Shown one piece after another: positions 15,837 to 23,788 of a stretch of DNA of 27,426 bases. The position numbers and the translations under genes are program-made. Source of the stretch: JBJKRF01 sp046704785 (GTDB lineage: Bacteria; Chloroflexota; Anaerolineae; Anaerolineales; Villigracilaceae); contig JBJKRF010000074.1 of the NCBI GenBank assembly GCA_046704785.1, forward strand, positions 1 through 27,426, read 5' to 3'. Within the stretch, counting starts at the first letter, position 1, and every line of letters begins with the position of its first letter. The notes under the pieces were generated by a model, which was not told the origin of the DNA, searched no databases, and saw nothing but the letters and a program-made list of their open reading frames with translations.

Positions 15837-16223
15837 ATGTCGAAAAAGATTGAGAAACTGTTAAGTGAATTAAAGGCGGGCCTTATTCAAATATATGGGA
15901 GCCGCCTTATGGGTTTATATCTGTACGGGTCATACGCACGCGGGGAGGAGCAACTTGACTCGGACATCGACGTGATGATTGTGTTGAGTCATTACGAGAG
16001 TTACGGTGTGGAAATCGACAGGACGGGAGAATTAGTCAGCAAATTGTCGTTGGAATATAGCACGAGCATCAGTCGAGTGATTATGACAGAGGAGCAATGG
16101 AAAAACGGGGATACCCCGTTGCTTCGCAATATTCGCGCCGATGGTATATTCGCACGAAGGATTACAGCCGCAAACTCCTTGAGAAAGCTGTTGACTCCAT
16201 CGAAGCAGCGGAGGGATTATTGA
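15837..16223 (+). CDS. MNT-type nucleotidyltransferase (putative antitoxin)
   Basis: 128 residues. The minimal nucleotidyltransferase motif is complete: Gly31-Ser32, ten residues, then Asp43-x-Asp45 (YGSYARGEEQLDSDIDVMIVL). In HEPN/MNT pairs this protein inactivates the HEPN ribonuclease, in studied cases by AMPylation. The domain should end near NIRADGI (about residue 105); the last about 23 residues (basic, SLRKLLTPSKQRRDY) are an unusual tail encoded over the start of the HEPN gene. The gene is visibly AT-richer than its neighbours, which suggests transfer. No ribosome site is clear upstream of ATG 15837. Confidence 0.85.
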   Translation: MSKKIEKLLSELKAGLIQIYGSRLMGLYLYGSYARGEEQLDSDIDVMIVLSHYESYGVEIDRTGELVSKLSLEYSTSISRVIMTEEQWKNGDTPLLRNIRADGIFARRITAANSLRKLLTPSKQRRDY

Positions 16224-16531
16224 AAATGGGCAAACCTGACATTGCGGCAGGACGGGCATATTATGCGATGTTCTATACTGCGGAAGCATTGCTAAACGAG
16301 AGAGCACTGAAGTTCTCCAAGCACAGCGGAGTCCATGCAGCCTTTGGAGAACAATTTGCCAAGACAAAAACATCGGATCCAAAGTTTCATCGCTGGCTTA
16401 TCGACGCATTCGATAAGCGCATCATTGGCGACTATGGGGTTGAAGCGAACATCGGAAGAGAAGTAACGACAGATATGATCAACCAAGCGCGGGAATTTTT
16501 AGAAGCGGCCCGCTCCCACATGGAAACTTAA
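16097..16531 (+). CDS. HEPN-domain protein (putative toxin)
   Basis: 144 residues from ATG 16097. The HEPN core is RKLLEKAVDSIEAAEGLL, then RAYYAMFYTAEALL, and FHRWLIDAFDKRIIGDYGV. An R-x6-H pattern (Arg69-His76) matches the HEPN ribonuclease motif. HEPN proteins of this kind cut or disable RNA and are held in check by the partner nucleotidyltransferase. The frame overlaps the MNT gene by 127 bases in the +2 frame, far more than usual. The first about 25 residues do not look like HEPN, so the real start may lie inside the overlap, but no ATG, GTG or TTG in frame precedes the conserved region except 16097. Confidence 0.8.
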   Translation: MEKRGYPVASQYSRRWYIRTKDYSRKLLEKAVDSIEAAEGLLKMGKPDIAAGRAYYAMFYTAEALLNERALKFSKHSGVHAAFGEQFAKTKTSDPKFHRWLIDAFDKRIIGDYGVEANIGREVTTDMINQAREFLEAARSHMET

Positions 16532-16613
16532 GTCGCCTTTCAGTACATCGTGATCAACGGTAGGGGAGTGCCTCGCGACCGTAACCGCAGAGGGAATCAG
16601 ATAGGAGGCGAGC

Positions 16614-16643
16614 TTGTCGAGGCCATCTGAAGATACGTATAAT
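16614..16643 (+). promoter_or_regulatory. Sigma-70-type promoter for the histidine phosphatase gene
   Basis: TTGTCG (16614-16619; four of six consensus bases) and a perfect TATAAT (16638-16643) with an 18-base spacer. The predicted leader is about 30 bases. The rest of the gap 16532-16680 holds nothing I can name. Confidence 0.6.
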
Positions 16644-16680
16644 AAAAACGTCAAATAATCTTCCATAACCAAGGCAAGGC

Positions 16681-17340
16681 ATGAAACCCAAACGTATCCT
16701 TTTAATGCGGCACGGCCAATCCGAGGGCAATGCAGATCGAAGCCAACACGAGATCACCCCAGATTTTGCACTGAACCTGACTCCCAAAGGAGTTGAACAG
16801 GCCAGGAAAGCGGGCCGCACAATCAAAGACATCATTGGACAGGAAACGATACAGGTCTATCTCTCTCCCTATTATCGTACCCGCCAGACTTATCAATACA
16901 TTCGAGAAAATATCGAATCCAATGTGGTGGAAGTTTCCGAAGACCCGCGCATTCGGGAGCAAGATTGGGGCCACCTGCGGCATCCCGACATCAATCACGG
17001 GATCATACAGGAACGCGATAATTTCAGCACTTTTTATTATCGGATACCGGACGGAGAATCCGGTGCAGACGTGTATGACCGCGTCAGTGTATTTTTAGGG
17101 ACGCTCCACCGCGATTTCGAGAAATCTGATTACGCCCAAAATACATTGATCATCACCCACGGGATGACCCTGCGATTGTTCTTGATGCGCTGGTTCCATT
17201 GGAGTGTCGAGGAATTCGAAAGTCTGCTCAATCCGCGCAACGGCCAAATCGTCGTGATGCAGCAAGAAGCCAACGGTCACTACTCATTGGTCAGTGAATT
17301 GGCGAAAAGAACTCAAGATTCCGGTTTTCCTGCGGATTAA
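16681..17340 (+). CDS. Histidine phosphatase (phosphoglycerate-mutase-like)
   Basis: 219 residues. The phosphate pocket is complete: LMRHGQSEGN (Arg10, phospho-acceptor His11), the second Arg in SPYYRTRQT, and the second His in LIITHGMTLR. EQDWGHL and GESGADVYDRV are further family elements. Members hydrolyse sugar phosphates, phosphorylated proteins or nucleotides; this one cannot be assigned more closely. A promoter precedes it and AAGG lies six bases before the ATG. The C-terminal 25 residues are polar and variable. It is less GC-rich than the upstream operons. Confidence 0.88.
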   Translation: MKPKRILLMRHGQSEGNADRSQHEITPDFALNLTPKGVEQARKAGRTIKDIIGQETIQVYLSPYYRTRQTYQYIRENIESNVVEVSEDPRIREQDWGHLRHPDINHGIIQERDNFSTFYYRIPDGESGADVYDRVSVFLGTLHRDFEKSDYAQNTLIITHGMTLRLFLMRWFHWSVEEFESLLNPRNGQIVVMQQEANGHYSLVSELAKRTQDSGFPAD

Positions 17341-17406
17341 CGGGAAAAAAGCAAGGCTCTGATTCCGGAGGAGTTAAAATCCCTAAGTCCGAAAGGCACA
17401 AATACT

Positions 17407-17811
17407 ATGGTCGATTTCGAAGAGGAATATCTGGACGTCCTACAAAACATCGAAGCTATCATCGTTCGTATATATCATGATAACAAAGAGTTGTCAGACT
17501 ACGACGTCGACAAAGCCCTGAAAACTTTAATTCAAAGCTACCGAGCAGAACAACAACATCAAATTTTTTCCAAGCCCCAATTCTCGCCATTGCCAGAGCA
17601 GGTCTACGAAGGAGTCCAACAAATATGTGAATGGCGGCTCGGCCGTGTAGACATAGAATTTACAGAAGACCCATCATTCGATAAGCCAGAGGCAATCACC
17701 GTAGAAGAAATCATCGCTTGCCTCAAGCGAATACACAAATCCGTGGAGAAGTGGAATAAACGGGGAGGCATGAGAGGGTATTTACAATACATCGAGCAGT
17801 TTATCATCTAA
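17407..17811 (+). CDS. Hypothetical helical protein
   Basis: 134 residues, not recognised. It is acidic in its first half (FEEEYLDVLQNIEAIIVRIY) and basic at the end (KWNKRGGMRGYLQYIEQF), apparently all helical, with no export signal or membrane segment. A frame this long in an AT-richer stretch, with normal amino-acid composition, is very probably real. It follows the phosphatase by 66 bases and may share its mRNA. The ribosome site is weak (AAGG about 13 bases upstream). Confidence 0.7.
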   Translation: MVDFEEEYLDVLQNIEAIIVRIYHDNKELSDYDVDKALKTLIQSYRAEQQHQIFSKPQFSPLPEQVYEGVQQICEWRLGRVDIEFTEDPSFDKPEAITVEEIIACLKRIHKSVEKWNKRGGMRGYLQYIEQFII

Positions 17812-17851
17812 ATTCGGCGCCTTACGACCGTTCATCAGAAGGATGTCCCCG

Positions 17852-18436
17852 ATGAAAATCACAACCTTTTCCAGTGTTCCCCACCCCTTATCGAGAGAAT
17901 ATAAAGTTAAGGAAAGTCACGTCCTCACCCCCTCCGGACTCGTGCCCCTCGATCCGTCGCCGGCGACCAGCCTGTATGCCTCGCCGCTGACCCGTCTGGC
18001 GCTGCTGTCGCCCCCCGTCGTATCTGCAGCACAACCTTCCGAAAAAGAGAACCAACCCCACGAGGCGGGCCCATCCGTCCGCATGCAAGATGTGGCCAAA
18101 GCGATGGGAACCGGCGGCGGCATCATCCCACCCGCCCTGAAAATGTACCAGCTTGGCAATACCACCTCGAAAGCCGAACTGGTCCAATTCTTTACCACGA
18201 ACAACTTTACGCCCAACGCCGCCGACAATCTGGCCGACAAAGTCCTGGAAATTGCGCAGTCGCAACTGGCGAAGTCTCTTTTTCTGGGCCTGGCAGGCGG
18301 CGCGCTCGTTTTCAGCGTATTGGAAGTTGTCGAACCCCATTGGTCGCAGAAGCGCAAATTGATACTCGCGCTGGGAGCCGCCCTGTTCCTGGTCATCCTA
18401 TACCTGATTTTGGCGCACCTGGGGATCATGACCTGA
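17852..18436 (+). CDS. Hypothetical membrane protein with two C-terminal spans
   Basis: 194 residues, not recognised. The first about 75 residues are Pro/Ser-rich and probably disordered. The middle (about 80-135) looks helical with VQFFTTNNFTPNAADNLADK. Two hydrophobic spans end the protein, SLFLGLAGGALVFSVLEVV and LILALGAALFLVILYLILAH, separated by a short charged loop. I place the start at ATG 17852 because AGAAGG lies nine bases upstream; ATG 17843 would put that site right against the codon. The gene meets the regulator gene tail to tail with only 14 bases between. Confidence 0.7.
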   Translation: MKITTFSSVPHPLSREYKVKESHVLTPSGLVPLDPSPATSLYASPLTRLALLSPPVVSAAQPSEKENQPHEAGPSVRMQDVAKAMGTGGGIIPPALKMYQLGNTTSKAELVQFFTTNNFTPNAADNLADKVLEIAQSQLAKSLFLGLAGGALVFSVLEVVEPHWSQKRKLILALGAALFLVILYLILAHLGIMT

Positions 18437-18450
18437 AAACGGCCAAGCCG

Positions 18451-19068
18451 CTATTCCTTTACAATGAACAGGCAGAACGGCAAGCCTGAAACGCTTCGTT
18501 CCAGTTTGGCCATCTGCCTCACCGGCGCAGACAAAAGCGCTTGCAACAAAAAAGCATCCATGCGGCAGAGTTCAGGGTGTCGCTGCAGGATGGCCGCGTA
18601 TGGGCATTGACCGAAGACAACGCGTGGACCTTGAGCGTGCGCTTCCCAGCGCGCTTGATAATGGAGCTGGTTCAAACGCTCGACAGCGTTCGCCAACCGA
18701 CGGCTGATATGCGCTTTTGCGTCCGGTGCGCCGGAACCCGCCAGCGAAACGGCGAGTTGTTCCAGGAGGCGGTCACGCCCATCCACAGGCACCGACTCGA
18801 TCCAGTTCGCCAACAAAGCATCGGCAAGCCCGACCAGAAGCTCTCCGGCATCCACTTCGACAGCACCATAGATCTTGAGCGGGCGCCCCTGCCCCAGGCT
18901 GCGACGAAATCCAAGCACTTCCGCCCGACCGTCTTTGACCAGGATCGATAGGTGGTGGCGCGCGTTTGCAGAAGTTACACGCAAGGCGCGCGCTACTTCG
19001 TTGGCGGTCACACCGCGATGGCTGCGTAAAAAGATCAAGACTTTCTGGCGGGCATTTAAAGGGGGCAT
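18451..19068 (-). CDS. SufR-like winged-helix regulator with three C-terminal cysteines
   Basis: 205 residues. The N-terminal 65 residues form an ArsR/DeoR-type winged helix: VLIFLRSHRGVTANEVARAL, the recognition helix TSANARHHLSILVKDG and wing GRPLKIYG. The C-terminal half carries Cys155-x12-Cys168 and, 30 residues on, Cys199 in GLPFC. The C-x12-C spacing is that of SufR, an Fe-S-binding repressor of iron-sulfur assembly genes. One of the four cysteines in the classical SufR pattern is absent (Pro182 at its place), so a three-Cys cluster with a non-Cys ligand, or no cluster, must be considered. The gene is divergent from iscX-nuoB with a palindrome between. I infer it senses Fe-S status and controls that operon and itself. 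Confidence 0.8.
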   Translation of the reverse strand: MPPLNARQKVLIFLRSHRGVTANEVARALRVTSANARHHLSILVKDGRAEVLGFRRSLGQGRPLKIYGAVEVDAGELLVGLADALLANWIESVPVDGRDRLLEQLAVSLAGSGAPDAKAHISRRLANAVERLNQLHYQARWEAHAQGPRVVFGQCPYAAILQRHPELCRMDAFLLQALLSAPVRQMAKLERSVSGLPFCLFIVKE

Positions 19069-19081
19069 GACATTTATCCCT

Positions 19082-19087
19082 ATTATA
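19082..19087 (-). promoter_or_regulatory. -10 box of the SufR-like regulator gene
   Basis: A perfect TATAAT on the - strand, 13 bases before the ATG at 19068, giving a predicted leader of about seven bases. The -35 zone (about 19105-19110) falls inside the palindrome at 19104-19119, so anything bound there would block this promoter. Confidence 0.5.
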
Positions 19088-19103
19088 GTCCTTTTTTAAT
19101 TTT

Positions 19104-19119
19104 GAAAATATATATTTTC
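19104..19119. promoter_or_regulatory. 16-bp perfect palindrome, likely operator
   Basis: GAAAATATATATTTTC is perfectly self-complementary. It lies midway between the divergent start codons (19068 and 19168), over the -35 zone of the regulator gene and nine bases before the -35 box of iscX. This is the classical position for an autoregulating winged-helix dimer. It does not resemble the CAAC-N6-GTTG site described for cyanobacterial SufR. Confidence 0.6.
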
Positions 19120-19128
19120 GTTAGTCGA

Positions 19129-19157
19129 TTGACAGGTGCAACCACTCTCGATATAAT
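19129..19157 (+). promoter_or_regulatory. Fully consensus sigma-70 promoter for iscX-nuoBCDI
   Basis: TTGACA (19129-19134), a 17-base spacer, and TATAAT (19152-19157): every consensus position is met. Transcription should start near 19164, leaving a leader of about four bases before ATG 19168. A promoter this strong usually needs a repressor, which fits the palindrome next to it. Confidence 0.85.
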
Positions 19158-19167
19158 CTTCATCAAC

Positions 19168-19375
19168 ATGGCAGAGCCGCTAAATTGGGAAAGTACGTTT
19201 GCCATTGCGCTGGCGCTCAAACGCAGACATCCCGACGTGGATTTAAACGATGTCTCGCTGGGGAATGTTTACGAATGGACGCTGGCGTTGGAAGATTTCC
19301 AGGACGACCCTGCACTGGCAAATGACGAGATTCTCGCATCAATTTACCAAGACTGGTTTGAGGAGGTACTTTCTC

Positions 19376-19383
<8 letters not shown>
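19168..19383 (+). CDS. iscX: IscX-like Fe-S assembly protein
   Basis: 71 residues, the normal size for IscX (YfhJ). The match to the family runs the whole length: LNWES.FAIALALKRRHPDVD, then VYEWTLALEDFQDDP, and NDEILASIYQDWFEE, with the conserved acidic LEDF-DDP patch that binds iron and the desulfurase IscS. IscX tunes cluster assembly. The start at 19168 is set by the consensus promoter only ten bases upstream; the next in-frame ATG upstream (19102) lies before that promoter. The end overlaps nuoB by eight bases and contains its ribosome site, so the two are coupled. No iscS or iscU is in the window. An iscX directly ahead of complex I genes is uncommon. Confidence 0.85.
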
Positions 19384-20032
<649 letters not shown>

Positions 20033-20041
20033 GAGGCAAAC

Positions 20042-21787
20042 ATGGTTACCCCTGTACAAACCGAAACATTGGACTTGGCTGCCAAATTTCCCGACAGCGT
20101 CACAGCGGATACTCGCCCCAACTACGCGGGTTGGATCGTAGATGTCGATCACCTGGTAGAGGTCGCCAGCGCCATCCGAAACGAGTTTGGCTATGATCTT
20201 TTGTCGTCCGTCACGGGTGTGGATTACCTGCCCGAAGGCAAGATGGAAGTCGTCTACCACGCTTACAAAACATCGGGGGGACCGCTCCTGCTCTTTAAGG
20301 TGCAGGTGCCCCGCGTCGACCCGATCGAAGTCCCCTCGTTGACGCCCATCTGGCCCGGCGCGGAATTCCAGGAGCGCGAGATTTGGGATCTGTACGGCAT
20401 CAAGTTCATTGGACATCCCGACCTGCGCCGCATTCTGATGTGGGAGGGTTTCGACGGCCACCCGCTGCGCAAGGACTGGCACGAGGCTTTTTACGAAGAA
20501 GATAACAAGCCGTTCAAGTCTCGCTGGCCGGACGGCAAGTTCGAAAGCTCCGAGCAGAAGAATCCTTTCAGCGACAATATCATGTTCCAGCCCGGATTCG
20601 ACCCTGAAAAATGGATCCCGGACGAATCGGAAGACCTGCTGTACGCAACGCTCAAGAAGTACAAATTCGAAGACAAAGATGGCATCCACACAGACCACGT
20701 AGTGGTCAACATGGGCCCGCAACACCCATCCACGCACGGCGTTTTCCGCGCGGTAGTGGTGCTGGACGGCGAGACGATTTTGAGCTTGAAACCGGTCATG
20801 GGCTACTTGCACCGTAACCACGAAAAAATCGGCGAGCGCAACACCTTCTTGCAAATCATCCCCTATACCGACCGGCTCGACTATTTCAACTCGATGTACA
20901 ACAACTGGGGCTACGCTCTGGCCGTCGAAAAGCTGATGGGCGTGCAGGTACCCGAACGCGCCGAGTACATTCGTGTGATCGTCGGCGAATTGAGCCGCAT
21001 CCAGAACCACCTGATCTTGATCGGTATGCTGCTCAACGACCTGGGCGCCTACTTCACCCCGGCCTTATACGCCTTCGAAGAGCGCGAACTGATTCTCGAC
21101 ATCTTTGAGACCATTGCGGGTTCGCGCATGATGTGTAACTATTACCGTTTCGGCGGCGTGGTGCGCGACATTCCCGAAGACGTGATGCAAAAGATCAAGG
21201 ACCTGGTCTTCGAGCGCTTGCCGCGCAAAACCGAAGAATTCGACCGTTTTTTGACCCAAAACGAAATTCTGATCTCGCGCCTGAAAGGGGTTGGCTACCT
21301 CAGCCCCGAAGACGCAATCGCCTATTCGATGACCGGCCCGCTGCTGCGCGCCGCAGGCATCCCTTATGACATCCGCCGCGCAGAGCCTTACGGCATTTAC
21401 GAACGCTTCGACTTCGACGTGGCCGTACGATATAACAGTGATATGTACGACCGCTACCTGATCCGTCTGGATGAAATTCGCCAAGCGCTGCGCATCCTAC
21501 AACAGGCGGTCACGCAAATTCCCGAAGGGCCGATCATGGGCACCAAGCCACAGTACCAGGTGCGCGTTCCGGCGGGTGAAGCCTACGGGCGCACAGAGTC
21601 GCCCAAAGGGGAGTTGGGATATTATGTCATTTCGACGGGCAAGCCCAACCCCTGGCGTTATCATGTCCGTGCGCCTTCCTTTATCAATCTCACTTCGCTG
21701 GAGAAAAGCTGTGTCGGCGAGAAGATCGCTGACTTTGTGGCGATCCTCGGCGCGGTGGATATCGTGCTGGGCGAGACCGACCGTTAG
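20042..21787 (+). CDS. nuoC: Fused NADH-quinone oxidoreductase subunits C and D
   Basis: 581 residues; NuoC and NuoD joined in one chain, as in E. coli NuoCD. Residues about 1-165 are NuoC (ERE(I)WDLYGIKFIGHPDLRR, GHPLRKDW). A linker rich in charged residues follows, and from residue 223 NuoD begins with NMGPQHPSTHGVFR. Quinone-site elements are present (the His of PSTHG, Tyr in TDRLDYF), as are HEKIGERNT, GELSRIQNHL and the end motif AILGAVDIVLGETDR. There is no pair of CxxC motifs, which excludes a NiFe hydrogenase large subunit. It forms the Q-reduction module with NuoB and NuoI. The ribosome site GGAGG overlaps the nuoB stop. Confidence 0.95.
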   Translation: MVTPVQTETLDLAAKFPDSVTADTRPNYAGWIVDVDHLVEVASAIRNEFGYDLLSSVTGVDYLPEGKMEVVYHAYKTSGGPLLLFKVQVPRVDPIEVPSLTPIWPGAEFQEREIWDLYGIKFIGHPDLRRILMWEGFDGHPLRKDWHEAFYEEDNKPFKSRWPDGKFESSEQKNPFSDNIMFQPGFDPEKWIPDESEDLLYATLKKYKFEDKDGIHTDHVVVNMGPQHPSTHGVFRAVVVLDGETILSLKPVMGYLHRNHEKIGERNTFLQIIPYTDRLDYFNSMYNNWGYALAVEKLMGVQVPERAEYIRVIVGELSRIQNHLILIGMLLNDLGAYFTPALYAFEERELILDIFETIAGSRMMCNYYRFGGVVRDIPEDVMQKIKDLVFERLPRKTEEFDRFLTQNEILISRLKGVGYLSPEDAIAYSMTGPLLRAAGIPYDIRRAEPYGIYERFDFDVAVRYNSDMYDRYLIRLDEIRQALRILQQAVTQIPEGPIMGTKPQYQVRVPAGEAYGRTESPKGELGYYVISTGKPNPWRYHVRAPSFINLTSLEKSCVGEKIADFVAILGAVDIVLGETDR

Positions 21788-21820
21788 ATTCGTGGATCGA
21801 AGAACAGAGAGATAAAAATT

Positions 21821-22435
21821 ATGATGGATGGAAAAGGTATTCTCAAAGGATTGGCCGTCACCCTGCAACACTTCGCCGATTCCTACCTAGACGACCTGCG
21901 CTGGTGGGGCAGGCGCTACTACTCCCCGGAAGGGATTGCCCACCGCTCCAGCAAAGACGCCAAGGGAATTTTCACGGTGCAGTACCCGGACGAAAAGTTG
22001 CCGGTTCCAGAAGAGTTTCGCTACGTACCCTTCCTGGTCTATGACGAGGGTGAAAACGGTGAGCAAATACAACGCTGCACCTCCTGCGGCATCTGCGCCA
22101 AGGTCTGCCCGCCGCAGTGCATCTGGATCGTGCGTAGCAGCGACCCGGAAACGGGACGTCCCATCCCCGCACCGACTGAATTCTACATCGACGCCGACAT
22201 CTGTATGAACTGCGGCTTCTGCGCCGAGTACTGCCCGTTCGACGCGATCATCATGGACCATGATTACGAGATCGCGTCGTACAATCGCAACCTGATTACT
22301 ATGGAACAATTGTTGAAGCCTGCTTCGTATTACGCCGGCATCCGTCCCAAGAATTACGCCATCCAGGATGAGGCGCGCAAGGCCAAAGAAGCGGCCAAGG
22401 CCGCCAGAGCGCAGGCAGCAGGCTCTTCCTCCTGA
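21821..22435 (+). CDS. nuoI: NADH-quinone oxidoreductase subunit I
   Basis: 204 residues. NuoI carries clusters N6a and N6b on the way to NuoB. Both [4Fe-4S] sets are intact: from Cys86, CTSCGICAKVCPPQC, and from Cys128, CMNCGFCAEYCPFDA. RCTSCG and FYIDADICMNCG are typical. The C-terminus is an Ala/Lys-rich helix (ARKAKEAAKAARAQ) beyond the usual end. It starts 33 bases after nuoCD with an ATGATG; either could be used. No nuoA, nuoH, nuoJ-N or NADH-module genes (nuoE, F, G) follow; the next gene is mrp. Confidence 0.94.
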   Translation: MMDGKGILKGLAVTLQHFADSYLDDLRWWGRRYYSPEGIAHRSSKDAKGIFTVQYPDEKLPVPEEFRYVPFLVYDEGENGEQIQRCTSCGICAKVCPPQCIWIVRSSDPETGRPIPAPTEFYIDADICMNCGFCAEYCPFDAIIMDHDYEIASYNRNLITMEQLLKPASYYAGIRPKNYAIQDEARKAKEAAKAARAQAAGSSS

Positions 22436-22526
22436 AAACGCACCGACATTGTGGCGCTGCTTCAATTCATCAACTTGGCAAAAGGAATCCAAAAGAACTG
22501 CATTCAAAAGCTAAACAGTAGGAGCT

Positions 22527-23600
22527 ATGACTGAAATTACACAAGAGGCTGTATTGACAGCCTTGAGCAAAGTCCAGGAGCCTGAATTACACCAGGACTT
22601 GGTGACACTGGGGATGGTACACGACCTGGAAATCGAAAAAGATACGGTCAGCCTGACCGTCATGCTGACCACCCCGGCCTGCCCGCTGCGCGGCCAAATC
22701 GAGAAGGAAACCAAACAGGCGCTGCTGGCTATCGAGGGCGTCAAATCCGTCAACCTGAAGCTCGATTCGGACGTCCCGAACGACGGGCGCATGCGTGGAC
22801 TGGTCAACGCGCCCGTCCGCAATGCGATCGCCGTCGCTTCGGGGAAAGGCGGAGTCGGCAAAAGCACAGTCTCCGTCAATCTGGCAGTAGCGCTGGCCCA
22901 AAGTGGCGCGCGCGTCGGCCTGATGGACGCCGACATCTACGGCCCCAACGTGCCGACCATGATGGGCGTGCCAGCCATGCCCAATCCCAAACAGAACCGG
23001 TTGATTCCAGCGCAAGCCTATGGCGTCAAGATGATGTCGATGGGTTTCCTGGTCAAGCCGGGACAACCGCTGATCTGGCGCGGACCGATGCTCAACTCAG
23101 CCATCCGCCAGTTCTTGAGCGATGTGGAATGGGGCGAACTCGATTACCTGGTCATCGACCTGCCCCCCGGAACCGGCGACGCCGCCCTTTCGCTGGCGCA
23201 GGCTTTGCCTTTGAGCGGTGTGGTGATCGTCACGCTGCCGCAGGCCGTCTCGCTGGAAGACGCCAGCCGCGGGCTGGAGATGTTTCGCACACTCAACGTG
23301 CCGATTCTGGGTGTGATCGAGAATATGAGCTACCTGACATTGCCCGACGGCACAAAGATGGATGTCTTCGGGCAAGGCGGCGGCGAGGCGTTGGCCAAAC
23401 ATTACGAGGTGCCCTTCCTGGGCGCGGTACCCATGAATCCGAACGTGCGCATCGGTGGCGATAACGGCAGCCCCATCGTCGTCTCTGACCCTGATTCGGA
23501 CGCATCGAAGGCGCTGCAAAACCTGGCACAAACCGTGGCGGCGCGCATCAGCGTAGCTGCCCTCAGCGGCGACAGCGCTCCAACGATCAACGTCGTTTGA
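22527..23600 (+). CDS. mrp: Mrp/ApbC-type Fe-S carrier P-loop ATPase
   Basis: 357 residues. Residues 1 to about 80 form a MIP18/DUF59 domain with the conserved TPACPLR cysteine. The rest is the Mrp/NBP35 ATPase: deviant Walker A GKGGVGKST (106-114), MDADIYGPNVPTMMG, and LVIDLPPGTGDAALS. Mrp delivers Fe-S clusters, including to complex I subunits in some systems. The usual C-x2-C of the family after ENMSY (265-269) is absent; the sequence there is LTLPDGTKMDVFG, so the common dimer-bridging cluster site is missing. The gene follows nuoI after a 91-base gap. The ribosome site (TAGGAG) is good, and a terminator follows the stop. Confidence 0.92.
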   Translation: MTEITQEAVLTALSKVQEPELHQDLVTLGMVHDLEIEKDTVSLTVMLTTPACPLRGQIEKETKQALLAIEGVKSVNLKLDSDVPNDGRMRGLVNAPVRNAIAVASGKGGVGKSTVSVNLAVALAQSGARVGLMDADIYGPNVPTMMGVPAMPNPKQNRLIPAQAYGVKMMSMGFLVKPGQPLIWRGPMLNSAIRQFLSDVEWGELDYLVIDLPPGTGDAALSLAQALPLSGVVIVTLPQAVSLEDASRGLEMFRTLNVPILGVIENMSYLTLPDGTKMDVFGQGGGEALAKHYEVPFLGAVPMNPNVRIGGDNGSPIVVSDPDSDASKALQNLAQTVAARISVAALSGDSAPTINVV

Positions 23601-23623
23601 CGCTACGCGCACACACATATCAG

Positions 23624-23663
23624 GAGGCGTTTCAGGCAATTTGTCGGAACGTCTCTTTTTTTT
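23624..23663 (+). terminator. Intrinsic terminator after mrp
   Basis: A 10-bp stem pairs 23624-23633 with 23646-23655, including two G-T pairs, over a 12-base loop. Eight T follow (23656-23663). It ends the nuo-mrp transcript, 24 bases after the stop. Confidence 0.8.
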
Positions 23664-23776
23664 CAGAGTCTTAAAAACAACGGCCCTACTGAGATTTGGG
23701 AACTTCACCATAGGGCACGAAAATGCCAAGAGTTAAATACCTCTGCAAGAGCCGCACTGATTGGGACAGATTCGGT

Positions 23777-23782
23777 TATAAT
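23777..23782 (+). promoter_or_regulatory. -10 box of a probable leaderless promoter for ricT
   Basis: A perfect TATAAT ends six bases before ATG 23789, the same spacing as at 9679-9691. No ribosome site lies between, and no convincing -35 is seen. Confidence 0.5.
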
Positions 23783-23788
23783 TTCTCC

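Noticed and set aside
16532..16630. In-frame reading of 32 codons after the HEPN stop (YIVINGRGVPRDRNRRG, then QIGGELVEAI)
   Set aside because: It is open in frame with the HEPN gene and looks protein-like, but it is short, has no start codon with a ribosome site and matches no family I know. It may be a gene remnant or chance.
20708..21787. The NuoD half as a group 4 NiFe hydrogenase large subunit
   Set aside because: The paired CxxC motifs that bind NiFe are absent, and the NuoD quinone-site residues and end motif are present.
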